Shown: positions 16,320 to 24,384 of the stretch, piece by piece
Layout of the letters: every line of letters starts with the position of its first letter
Numbering within the stretch: the stretch's first letter is position 1
The notes under the pieces: model-generated
Seen by the model: the letters and a program-made list of their open reading frames with translations, nothing else
What the model was told of the DNA's origin: nothing
Databases searched by the model: none
Assembly: GCA_024232355.1 (NCBI GenBank)
Contig: JAAEPW010001195.1
Span: 1 to 27,129 of the forward strand
DNA: 27,129 bases
Source: Chloroflexota bacterium
GTDB lineage: Bacteria > Chloroflexota > Anaerolineae > B4-G1
Direction: 5' to 3'
Translations under genes and position numbers: made by a program

Positions 16320-17999
16320 CTATTTCAGTTCTACCTTTGTGACCAAAGTCCCTGCTCGGTCGTGGCGGGCCGTCAGCTTGACCGTGCCGCCCTGTGCCGA
16401 GCGCACCACCCACTCGACCTTGGCGCGGTCGTCGGTGGCGTCATCGGCGTCTGGGGCGGAGGGTTTGTAGGCTCGGCCTTCCAACTGGATCAGTTCTTCC
16501 CTGGGCTTGCCGGTTTCGAGCGTTGCGCCCTCGGGCAGTTCGATCTCGCATATCACGCCGCGCGTGAGCTTTTTTTCCAACGCCTTTTTGGTTACGTATG
16601 TCGGCAGCCAACCGGTGTTGTGGACCACCAAACGCACGCGATAGGCATCATCCCCCAACGGCTTGACGCTCGCCTCGTACAATTCCAGGCGCGGCGAGAT
16701 CAACAGGTGCCACACCAACCAGTCGGGGAAGGGGGCGATCTCTTTTTCCAGAAATTGTACCGGCGGGTTGCGGAAAGCATAGAGTTCGTTCCAGCCCCCC
16801 AACTCGACCTGGCCCAGTTGTGGGTGTTCAAACTCGTACCACTCGATGTAGCCTTTGCCCTCGAGTACCTCGTCGCTCCACTTGAGCATTTGCAGGTCCT
16901 CTTCCAGGGGATGCTCGCGCCACCACTCGATGAACTTGTACTTTTCAATGCCCGCCTGCCGCTGCGGGCTCCACAACTCGACCGTCCAGGCGAACATTCC
17001 CATATGCTCATACATCCAGGTATCAAAGCCGCCAGTGATGACCTGGTTCGGGTGATAACGAAAATCGTGATAGACGGAGACGGCCGGATAGCCGGTGATC
17101 TCGGTTCCTTTTTCCCCGATTTTTTTGTACGTCCACAGGTCTTTGGCGAGGAATTTCTCGTCGTCCTGGTGGTCGTAGGGGCGGAGCAGCACACCGCTGT
17201 AGGTGTGAAAAGCAACCCCTCCAGTGATGTTGGCGTGGCTGGCGATAAAGTTTGTCATTGCCCGCACCTCTGGCTCCGAAGTGGGATAGGGTCCCGCGCC
17301 CTCTTGCTCGAACTCTTGCCGCCACTCGATGGGAAAGTTGCGGTTTAGATCGAGCCGCTCCTTATTGGGTTGGATGGGGATCAGCGCGCCGTCGTAATCC
17401 TCCACGCGCCCTTCGGGCAAGAGGCGATAGTACTGCCCGCCCACCTCGGTGGGGTCGCGGCGGACGAGCAGCCGGGGTTCGTCGGAGCAGACCTTCCAGG
17501 TTCCGTTGGGGTCTGGGATTCGCATCATCAGGATGCGCCCGTCGCCGTCCATATCCTCCATCACCAGCCCGCCGATGGGGTCCTCGTTGTAGGGATAGGG
17601 GCGCGTGCTGGAGCGGATGAACTTTGGTTTGTCCGCCATAGCCAACTCGGCGCCATCGGGGTTGACACGGGGGCAGACGTAAAAAGCACGGGTGTCCAGG
17701 CAGCGTGTGATGTCGGCATCATCACCATAAGCGGTGACCAACCGGTTGATCAGATAGAGGCACGCGCTGGAAGGCGATATCTCGGTGGCGTGGATGTTGG
17801 CGTCCACCCACAGCGCGGGCTTGTGCTTGTCCTCGCCGGTAGAAAAGTTGGTCACAGTGACCAGCCAGATGTCGCGCCCCTCATGGCTCTTGCCGATGCT
17901 TTCAATGCGTACAAATTGGGGGTACTCTTTGGCATAGCCTCGCAGGATGTGGGTCAGATCGTCGTATCGATAATAGGTGTCAAACGTAACGTTCGGCAT
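16320..17999 (-). CDS. M14-family zinc carboxypeptidase
   Basis: This 559-residue protein has an N-terminal M14 peptidase domain (about residues 5-350) and a C-terminal beta-rich domain (about 400-559) with a repeated hydrophobic pattern. Zinc ligands fit H70-x-x-E73 (NIHATE) and H265 (AFHTYSG), the catalytic glutamate fits E341 (WTVELW), and DLNRNFP (217-223) supplies substrate-carboxylate-binding Asn/Arg residues. No signal peptide is visible, so unlike secreted family members it may act inside the cell or leave by another route. I chose ATG 17999 with AAGGAGA four bases upstream; an in-frame TTG at 18017 has nothing comparable. It follows the aminotransferase gene with a hairpin in between. 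Likely substrate is a peptide or acyl-amino-acid; specificity is unknown. Confidence 0.88.
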   Translation of the reverse strand: MPNVTFDTYYRYDDLTHILRGYAKEYPQFVRIESIGKSHEGRDIWLVTVTNFSTGEDKHKPALWVDANIHATEISPSSACLYLINRLVTAYGDDADITRCLDTRAFYVCPRVNPDGAELAMADKPKFIRSSTRPYPYNEDPIGGLVMEDMDGDGRILMMRIPDPNGTWKVCSDEPRLLVRRDPTEVGGQYYRLLPEGRVEDYDGALIPIQPNKERLDLNRNFPIEWRQEFEQEGAGPYPTSEPEVRAMTNFIASHANITGGVAFHTYSGVLLRPYDHQDDEKFLAKDLWTYKKIGEKGTEITGYPAVSVYHDFRYHPNQVITGGFDTWMYEHMGMFAWTVELWSPQRQAGIEKYKFIEWWREHPLEEDLQMLKWSDEVLEGKGYIEWYEFEHPQLGQVELGGWNELYAFRNPPVQFLEKEIAPFPDWLVWHLLISPRLELYEASVKPLGDDAYRVRLVVHNTGWLPTYVTKKALEKKLTRGVICEIELPEGATLETGKPREELIQLEGRAYKPSAPDADDATDDRAKVEWVVRSAQGGTVKLTARHDRAGTLVTKVELK

Positions 18000-18048
18000 A
18001 ATGTCTCCTTTGTTCAAGTGTTCATAGTATGCGTTTTGGCGTGCTCTT

Positions 18049-18067
18049 GTGGCGATAAATCGCCCAC
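18049..18067 (-). other. intercistronic hairpin
   Basis: GTGGCGAT (18049-18056) pairs with ATCGCC-AC (18059-18067, one bulged C) between the aminotransferase stop and the carboxypeptidase start on the minus strand. No strong T-run follows, so it is more likely an RNA processing or stability element, or a weak terminator. Confidence 0.35.
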
Positions 18068-18074
18068 TACAAAC

Positions 18075-19259
18075 TTATTCTAATAGGATTGCTTGTGCAG
18101 CCGCCAAGCCCGCGCCTGGCTCGAACTCGTATCCCACTTGGGACAATCCCGTTTCGATAGCGCCCACGGTGGATAAAATATCGAACGCATTCACCACGCC
18201 CATATGGCCGACACGAAAGTATTGAGCCTTGATGTCTGGATGCAGGCCGCCAGCCACGATGGCGCCGGCCTCTTTGACATGGGCCAACATTGTGCGGTCC
18301 ACTCCGTCGGGAAAGTAGGGAGCGGTCAGGGTGGTGGCCGTCTTGTCGGCGCTCACCGGCACTTGCTTCATCCCCAGCGCGGTGACCGCCGCCTTGAACG
18401 CGTCGCTCAACCGGCGGTGACGGGCAAAGCGGGTGTCTAACGGATTGGAAGAATCCGCCCCCTCATCCAGGATTTGGCCCAGGCTCACGTTGAGGGCCGC
18501 TATGAGGTTGACGGCCGGTGTGCCATAGTAACTGGGCTTGCGGTCTTGATAAGCTTTCATAATGGGCAGCCACTGGGTCCAGTCGCCATAGTAGCAACCC
18601 ACCGGGGTCTTGCGCTGGCGAAAGGCGTACATCGCCCTTGGCCCGGCCACCATCAGTGCCAGCCCTGGCGGCACGCCGATGGCTTTTTGGGATGCGGTGA
18701 GGGCCAGGTCAATGTTCCACTTTTCCTGGCGCATCTCTTCCCCGGCCACTGAGCAGACGCCGTCCACGACGACCAGCACGTTGTACTTGTGTCCCAGCGC
18801 GGCTAGCTCTTTCACGTCTGCGCAGACGGCGGTGGAGGTATCCACGTGGGTGATGGTCATCAGTTTATAACTGTTTGCTTGTAGCGCGGCTTTGACATCC
18901 TCCAGCGCGGGCGCGTCACCAACGGCTGGGGCGCGCACGTGGGTCACGGTCGCGCCGTACCGCTCTAGGATCGCGCCAAAGCGGTCGCCAAAGTAGCCGG
19001 TGTTGACCACCAGGGCCGCGTCGCCTGGCTCGATGAGGTTGGCAGCCGCCATATCCATCGCCAAGCTGCCCGAACCGGCGACGACAAAGGGCTGTCCGCT
19101 GGGGCATAGGAACACCTCGCGCATGCGCTCCAACGCTTGGCCAAAGGCCTCGATAAAGTTTGGGGCCACGTGGCTGGTGGTAGGCTTGCCCATCTCTCGC
19201 ATCACCTCTGGGGTGAACTCGATGGGGCCGGGGATCATGAGTAGCTTTCTGTCTTTCAT
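18075..19259 (-). CDS. class V aminotransferase, alanine-glyoxylate/serine-pyruvate type
   Basis: This 394-residue pyridoxal-phosphate enzyme matches the AGT1/serine-pyruvate family: N-terminal IPGPIEFTPEV (9-19), SHVAPNF (29-35), phosphate-binding AGSGS (61-65), D166 in VVVDGVCSVAGEE for the pyridine nitrogen, and the Schiff-base lysine K192 in SQKAIGVPPGL. The length is normal. Known reactions include alanine plus glyoxylate to pyruvate plus glycine, and serine plus pyruvate. The ATG at 19259 has AAGGAAGG eight bases upstream. It is the first gene of a minus-strand run of six genes and faces the YjbQ gene across a 190-base divergent intergenic region. The aldolase in the same run may supply glyoxylate. 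Confidence 0.9.
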   Translation of the reverse strand: MKDRKLLMIPGPIEFTPEVMREMGKPTTSHVAPNFIEAFGQALERMREVFLCPSGQPFVVAGSGSLAMDMAAANLIEPGDAALVVNTGYFGDRFGAILERYGATVTHVRAPAVGDAPALEDVKAALQANSYKLMTITHVDTSTAVCADVKELAALGHKYNVLVVVDGVCSVAGEEMRQEKWNIDLALTASQKAIGVPPGLALMVAGPRAMYAFRQRKTPVGCYYGDWTQWLPIMKAYQDRKPSYYGTPAVNLIAALNVSLGQILDEGADSSNPLDTRFARHRRLSDAFKAAVTALGMKQVPVSADKTATTLTAPYFPDGVDRTMLAHVKEAGAIVAGGLHPDIKAQYFRVGHMGVVNAFDILSTVGAIETGLSQVGYEFEPGAGLAAAQAILLE

Positions 19260-19379
19260 TGCTTTGTACCTTCCTTTTGTGAATTATTCAACTCGACATC
19301 GCTCCGTCTATTCTACTCCTCCCTGCTCTGCTGTGCAAGTTGACTTGCCGTCTTGTCTGGCGTCAGGAAGATTCTGTTT

Positions 19380-19408
19380 TTGACTTTTGCACGAAATGGA
19401 AATATACT
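19380..19408 (+). promoter_or_regulatory. near-consensus housekeeping promoter
   Basis: TTGACT (19380-19385) and TATACT (19403-19408) are separated by exactly 17 bases, close to the ideal sigma-70/SigA promoter. Transcription would begin near 19415, about 35 bases before the YjbQ start codon. The palindrome CAAGTTGACTTG at 19336-19347 lies upstream and could be an operator. Confidence 0.75.
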
Positions 19409-19449
19409 GGCATCAGATCTAGTGTTGTCATTATTTTGGAGGAAAAAGT

Positions 19450-19869
19450 ATGAAAAGCTATCGAAAAGAATTGTGGTTCGACGTGTCTGGACGCCGGGCA
19501 TTTATCAATATCACGCCCAAGGTTGATGCCTGTTTGAGAGAGAGCGGTGTTCGCGAGGGACTGGTGCTCGTAAACGCGATGCACATCACCGCCAGCGTAT
19601 TCATCAACGACGACGAGCGCGGCTTGCACGCCGATTATGAAGAGTGGTTGGAGGAGTTGGCTCCGCACGCCCCCATCAGTCGCTATCGTCACAACCGCAC
19701 TGGCGAGGACAATGGAGACGCGCACCTAAAGCGGCAAGTGATGGGCCGTGAGGTCGTCGTGGCAATCACCAATGGCCGGCTGGACTTTGGCCCGTGGGAA
19801 CAGATCTTTTACGGCGAGTTTGATGGTGGACGTCGAAAGCGGGTGTTGGTCAAGATTATTGGAGAATAA
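19450..19869 (+). CDS. YjbQ/UPF0047-family protein
   Basis: This 139-residue protein matches the YjbQ family (also annotated as secondary thiamine-phosphate synthase enzyme): the [13 protein letters not shown] segment with H45, the [14 protein letters not shown] segment with H81 and H92, and the C-terminal [13 protein letters not shown] motif (114-126). These histidines likely line a metal-binding site, from structures of the family. E. coli YjbQ has weak thiamine-phosphate synthase activity, but the physiological role is unclear. The ATG at 19450 has GGAGGAAA six to eight bases upstream and a near-consensus promoter 40 bases further. The stop codon directly abuts the GTG start of the LAL regulator, suggesting one transcript. 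Confidence 0.9.
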   Translation: MKSYRKELWFDVSGRRAFINITPKVDACLRESGVREGLVLVNAMHITASVFINDDERGLHADYEEWLEELAPHAPISRYRHNRTGEDNGDAHLKRQVMGREVVVAITNGRLDFGPWEQIFYGEFDGGRRKRVLVKIIGE

Positions 19870-22638
19870 GTGCGAGCCTGGCAAATGTCCATACCCCTTC
19901 TAAAAACCAAGCTCTATATCCCTCACGTCCGGCCAGAACTGGTCTCGCGCCCACGCTTGATCGAGCGCCTCGACGAGAGCATACACTCGGCCAAGCTGAC
20001 ATTGATCGCTGCGCCGGCCGGCTATGGCAAGACGACGCTGCTCGTTGAATGGCTCGCGGGGTATAGTCCACAGACCCACCCGGTCGCCTGGCTTTCATTG
20101 GATGCCGGGGACAGCGACCCGACACGCTTTTGGGTTTACGTGATCGCGGCGTTGCAGACGCTCGCGCCGGAACTGGGCGCAAGCGTTTTGCCGCAGATTC
20201 AATCCGCTCAACCACCGCCGATGGAAACCCTCATGACGCTGCTGATCAACGACATCGCAACGCACCTCTCGCCGGATGGCCCACGGTCTGTTTTGGTGCT
20301 CGACGACTACCACCTGGTCGCCGCGCCGGCCATTCACCAGGCGCTGGCGTTTTGGATTGACAATTTCCCCCCCGCAGTTACACTTGGTCATCGCCGCCCG
20401 CGCCGATCCCGCGCTGCCCCTGCCGCGCCTGCGCGCGCGCGGCCAGTTACACCAAGTTCGCGCCGCCGACCTGCGTTTCACACACGCGGAAGCCACGCAG
20501 TTTTTGACACAATTGATGGATTTACAGCTTACGCCTGATGACGTGGCGGCGTTGGAGACGCGCACCGAGGGCTGGATTGCCGGCCTACAACTCGCGGCGC
20601 TCTCACTGCGTGGCCGCGACGATGCAAGCAGCTTTATCCAGACGCTCAAGGGCAGTAACCGTTTTATTCTCGATTACCTGGTCGAGGAAATCCTACACCA
20701 ACAAGCGCCGGATATTCAGGATTTCTTACTGCAAACGTCCATCCTGGAGCGTATGTGCGGGCCTTTGTGCGATGCAGTATGGGCATCCTCTACCAAGCGT
20801 TCGCAGAGCGTTCTCGAACAACTCGAAGGCGCGAATCTCTTTATCGTCCCCTTGGACGATCACCGCGAGTGGTATCGTTATCACCACCTCTTTGCCGAAT
20901 TTCTGCGGACACGCCTGCATCAGGCCGACGTTGAACTGGAACCGGCGTTGCACCAGCGCGCCGCGGCCTGGTACGAACAACACGACCTGAGCGCCGAAGC
21001 ATTGCCCACTTGCTCAAGGCCAAGGACTATGATCACGCTGTGCGCTTGATGGAGGCCATTGCTCAATTTCCTTTGACGCGCGGTGACGTTGGGACGTTGA
21101 TCCATTGGACTGAATCGCTCCCCGATACATTATTGCACGCGCACCCTAGACTGTTTTTACTCTACGTTCCGGCGCTCTTTGTTGCCGGACGCTTGGACGA
21201 TGTAACCTCGTTACTGGATACTATGGAACAATACTCGGCGCGTAAGACCGGGGGGGAGGGTCAGTATTTACAAGGCGTACTTTTGGCCACCCGTGCTTAC
21301 CTGGCCCGCTTTAGCGGTGACCTTGCGAGCGGCGCGTCCCTGGCACACCAGGCAATTGAGCACCTTCCGTCGGAGGATGTCTTTGTGCATAGTGCCCTCT
21401 CGTGGCTGGTAGGCATAGGGCACACACTTGATGCGGATATCAAAGCCGCTAATCGCACGTTCAGACGGACGATTGAGCAGAGCCGGGCCGGTGGCAATCT
21501 CCTGACTGCGCTACTGGCTATCCACACGTCAGCCACAACTCAAATGTTCCAGGGACGCCTGCGAATGGCACAGGAAACCCTCAATCACGGCCTAAGGCTA
21601 GCCGAGGCAGAGCGCCAGGACGCGCCCGCCGGGACTGAGCAGCCACAGTCCCTGGGCGTGAGCATGCTTTACAATCGCCTGGGCATTCTACGGCTAGAGC
21701 AAAATGACTTGGACGACGCCGCGCGTTACCTGGAAAAGAGTCTCGACTTAGCGGAACATTGGGGTAACGCCACGGTATTAGCGAATGTTTATATTGATCT
21801 GGCGCGCATTAAGCAAGCCGGGGGCGATATGCAGGGGGCGCGCGCCGCGTTTCACGCGGCGGAACGTTATACCCACACCGGCAGAGTGCGTCCGATGACT
21901 ATCCAGAGGTTGGAGACATGGCAAGCCCGTTTGTGGATCGCGGAGGGGAATCTCAAAGCGGCCGAGCTTTGGGCTGCGCGTTGGCAGCAACAACCCGCAC
22001 TGGCCGGCGCCGGTACACCTTACATCCAGGTGATTGCCCCATCCACGTTGGCGCGTCTCCGAATTGCACAGGGGGCTTTTGACGCAGCGCAAACTGTGTT
22101 AAGTCCATTGCGAGAACTGACCGTGGACAAGGCGTGGACCGGTGCGCTGATTAAGACCTTGGCCTTGCTGGCGGTCACCCGCAGCCACCAGCAGCGCCGC
22201 GCCGAGGCATTGGAATTGCTCCGGCAAGCCCTGACGCTGGCCGAGCCGGAAGGCTTTGTCCGCACTTTTGTTGAACTGGGGACGCCGATGGCCGAATTGT
22301 TGGCGGCGCTCAAGCCCCACCTTGCCGCCGCGAACCCTCTGTCCAAGTATGTATACACATTATTGGCAACATTCCCCCAATCTCCGACACCAGCACTTGG
22401 TCCCCCACTCCGTGCTGGTGCAAATGTCTCTAAATCTAAAATCCTAGACCCTCTCAGCAAACGCGAACTTGAGGTACTAGAACTCATTGACGATGGCCTG
22501 AGCAACCGCGAAATTGCAGAACAGCTCTTTGTCGCCGTCAGTACCATCAAAACACATACCATCAGCATCTACCGCAAACTTGACGTTTCCCGCCGCACCC
22601 AGGCGTTAGCGCGGGCTAAAGCCCTAGATCTGCTATAA
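19870..22638 (+). pseudogene. LAL/MalT-type LuxR transcriptional regulator with two compensating frameshifts
   Basis: Read through two shifts, this is a 922-residue STAND-ATPase regulator: Walker A APAGYGKTT (48-56), Walker B VLVLDDYHL, a winged-helix segment, a long TPR-like helical region, and a C-terminal LuxR helix-turn-helix (DPLSKRELEVLELI...REIAEQL...STIKTH). The first shift is an extra C in a seven-C run at 20367-20373; the second is a missing base near 21000, after which the original frame resumes. Six Cs would restore IDNFPPQLHLVIAARAD. The shifts are 630 bases apart and the protein between them remains well conserved. GTG 19870 directly follows the upstream stop codon, with GGAG five bases before it; ATG 19885 is an alternative. 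It could be a recent pseudogene, a phase-variable gene or an assembly error. The ligand is unknown. Confidence 0.85.
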
Positions 22639-22668
22639 AAGCACCTGCCTCGGCCCTTTTCCCCCCTA

Positions 22669-22686
22669 ATCCACCTTTTGGTGGAT
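22669..22686. terminator. short hairpin after the LAL regulator
   Basis: ATCCACC (22669-22675) and GGTGGAT (22680-22686) form a perfect 7-bp stem around TTTT, 31 bases after the regulator stop. No T-run follows on the plus strand, so termination would be weak or factor-assisted. Confidence 0.4.
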
Positions 22687-22759
22687 GACACGCCCCTACT
22701 TGTGAGCTATACTGTGAATATGAGTAGTGATTACATATTGACTGATAGACCATCTCACA

Positions 22760-22860
22760 CACTCCAAGAAAGAGGTATAAATGTGTATTTTTTGTGCGCG
22801 CGGGCCAGACCCGCGCACACAAAAAATACCCTCTCCATTTCTCTTGGTTGCAGTAGAGTG
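22760..22860. repeat. 100-bp nested imperfect palindrome, MITE-like
   Basis: The core is two 20-base arms (22785-22804 and 22810-22829, one mismatch) around CCAGA. Each arm has six T or A followed by a GC-rich block. Outside it, AGAGG (22771-22775) pairs with CCTCT (22830-22834), CCAAGA (22764-22769) with TCTTGG (22842-22847), and CACTC (22760-22764) with GAGTG (22856-22860). No U-tract follows the stem on either strand, so it does not look like a standard terminator. It lies just upstream of the 77-residue gene and may be a small mobile or cruciform-forming repeat. Confidence 0.55.
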
Positions 22861-22882
22861 CAAGTAGCAAGGGTATAAGCGT

Positions 22883-23116
22883 ATGAACATTGACGAATAC
22901 CATTATCAAATCCGAGTGAAGGGTCAATTGTTGCCCGATCAATGGCGTGATTGGTTTGGGAACATGACGGTGGCGCTCCAGGATAACGGAGATACGCAGC
23001 TTGACGGCCCGCTCCCTGACCAGGCCGCATTGCACGGCGTCCTCAATCGCATCCGCGATCTGGGACTGACGCTCGTCTATCTGCGATGCTTGGAGCTTAC
23101 AGAAGCATTATCGTGA
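22883..23116 (+). CDS. 77-residue protein of a Chloroflexota-type small family
   Basis: This small soluble protein has the pattern Y-x-I-R-V-x-G (8-14), W-x-x-W-F near residues 21-25, a central acidic segment with DGPLPDQAALHGVLNRIRDLGLTL, and ends in a beta-strand-like YLRCLEL. I recall similar proteins of 65-80 residues in many Chloroflexota genomes, often near LAL regulators or transporters, but no function is known to me. The ATG at 22883 has only a weak AAGGG upstream, nine to ten bases away. It follows the long palindrome. The reading is supported by composition and by the conserved DQAALHG-type motif, not by any experiment. Confidence 0.7.
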   Translation: MNIDEYHYQIRVKGQLLPDQWRDWFGNMTVALQDNGDTQLDGPLPDQAALHGVLNRIRDLGLTLVYLRCLELTEALS

Positions 23117-23123
23117 GGGCTGA

Positions 23124-23345
23124 TGCATCATCAATGAATACAAATTTAATCCCCTGGAGGCGGTCGATGGGGCGACACGCGATGTAATCCCTTTCGCGCT
23201 GGGCGATTTAGGGGATGGCGATAACAATCACAAGTTGTGCTTGGATACGGATGAACGGGTGCTGTCAGTTTCATTTCCAGTCGGGATATTGGTTGACCCC
23301 AATCACGACTTAAATCCCGAAACAACGATTCAAGTGACACAGTAG
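23124..23345 (+). pseudogene. orphan C-terminal coding fragment without a start codon
   Basis: A 73-codon open frame runs from just after a TGA (23121-23123) to TAG 23343-23345 with no ATG, GTG or TTG near its beginning. Its translation (INEYKFNPLEAVDG... DLGDGDNNHKL... DPNHDLNPETTIQVTQ) looks like genuine protein, with beta-rich and acidic Asp/Asn segments that recall the end of a secreted or calcium-binding beta-sandwich protein. I do not recognise the family. The simplest reading is the remnant of a larger gene truncated at its 5' end, consistent with other remnants in this stretch. The following 119 bases, up to 23464, are AT-rich and hold only two tiny frames. Confidence 0.45.
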
Positions 23346-23464
23346 AAGGAGGATGGGCATATTTATTAACGGTAAATTCCGAAATAATCCAAATAAGTGA
23401 TTCTATGAAAATAACTATGAAGAAAACTACTCTAATTAAATCTATTGCATAAGGAGCCAATAAA

Positions 23465-24004
23465 ATGAGTGAACTAATTGTTTATACTTACAACACAGAA
23501 GAAAAAGCAGCCGAGGTTTTGCAAGCTGTAGCCAGCATGACGCAGGAACATGTACACAAGCCATTGATCGGCTTGGAAGATGCGGCCGTGGTTGTTAAGA
23601 ATGCCAAAGGTAAGGTGAAGGTGCGCCAGACATTGGAATCGGTCGTTAAAGGCGGTCGCGTCGTTAGTGGCGGCTTCTGGGGGATGCTGATTGGCTTCCT
23701 CTTTGGCGGCCCGATTTTTGGTGTGCTGCTCGGCATGGGAATTAGCGCTTTGTTTGGCCGAAAGATTGACCTCGGCATCGACAACAAATTTATCAAAAAT
23801 GTCGGTGACGAACTGAAACCTGGTGACTCGGCTCTGTTCCTGCTCGTCAACAACACGCCGGTCGAGACAGTTGCCGAAGCTATCAATCCATTTGGCGGCA
23901 ACCTCTATCACACGAACCTTTCCAAAGAAGCTGCCGAAGCATTATCACAGGTGAGTGAAACTGAGGCGATTGCCAAAGCAATCAGCGCCGACGAAGAAGC
24001 GTAA
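23465..24004 (+). CDS. DUF1269-type membrane-associated protein
   Basis: This 179-residue protein matches the DUF1269 family: an N-terminal alpha/beta segment (MSELIVYTYNTEEKAAEVLQAV), a segment with DAAVVVKNAKGKVKVRQT (39-56), a Gly-rich glycine-zipper-like hydrophobic stretch (about 68-97, GGFWGMLIGFLFGGPIFGVLLGMGISALFG split over two helices) and a C-terminal part with LKPGDSALFLLV (117-128). Such proteins are often annotated as membrane or stress proteins; the function is not established. The ATG at 23465 has AAGGAG nine bases upstream. It starts an apparent operon that includes a four-helix membrane protein and the dehalogenase fusion. Confidence 0.85.
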   Translation: MSELIVYTYNTEEKAAEVLQAVASMTQEHVHKPLIGLEDAAVVVKNAKGKVKVRQTLESVVKGGRVVSGGFWGMLIGFLFGGPIFGVLLGMGISALFGRKIDLGIDNKFIKNVGDELKPGDSALFLLVNNTPVETVAEAINPFGGNLYHTNLSKEAAEALSQVSETEAIAKAISADEEA

Positions 24005-24014
24005 GGAAACCGTC

Positions 24015-24377
24015 ATGTCCAAAGAAAAATCCCCCATTTTATTAAAAGCGTTGAGCGTCGTCATCACGATCGTCCAATTCTTTGATATTTACATCCACGC
24101 CGCGACCGATCAATTGGAGCCGTTGCGAGTGGCTTCCAATCTGATCATTCTGGCATGGACATGGATAGTTGTGCTGCTCGCAGGAAAACTTGGCGAGAAA
24201 ATCAAGTCCATAACGATTGGCTCCATCGGAGCCTATCTAGGGCTTAATATCATTTTTCTAGCCCTTGAAGGGCTGACCAACCCCAATAACGGGACGCTGC
24301 GAGTAACGCTTTTCCTGCTGGTTATCCTGACCACGGCGTTCTCTGCTGGATTATTTACTCAGTTAAAGAGGAATTAA
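24015..24377 (+). CDS. four-helix membrane protein, paralogue of the dehalogenase membrane module
   Basis: This 120-residue protein has four hydrophobic segments (about 10-30, 38-58, 66-86 and 96-115). Its first half carries D24-x3-H28 and then E35-P36-L-R38-V-A-S-N42. The N-terminal membrane domain of the next gene carries D32-x3-H36 and D43-P44-V-R46-I-A-G-N50 with identical spacing, so the two are homologous by inspection. I chose ATG 24015, with AAGGAAA six bases upstream; an upstream in-frame ATG at 23955 lies inside the DUF1269 gene. The next gene starts seven bases after its stop. The conserved Asp, His, Arg and Asn near or in the membrane suggest ion, haem or small-molecule binding, but this is a guess. 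Confidence 0.75.
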   Translation: MSKEKSPILLKALSVVITIVQFFDIYIHAATDQLEPLRVASNLIILAWTWIVVLLAGKLGEKIKSITIGSIGAYLGLNIIFLALEGLTNPNNGTLRVTLFLLVILTTAFSAGLFTQLKRN

Positions 24378-24384
24378 AAATAAA

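Noticed and set aside
23354..23452. Two tiny frames, one (23417-23452) reading MKKTTLIKSIA like the start of a signal peptide
   Set aside because: Neither has a properly spaced ribosome site, both are 15 residues or shorter, and AT-rich DNA yields such frames by chance. They may be further remnants.
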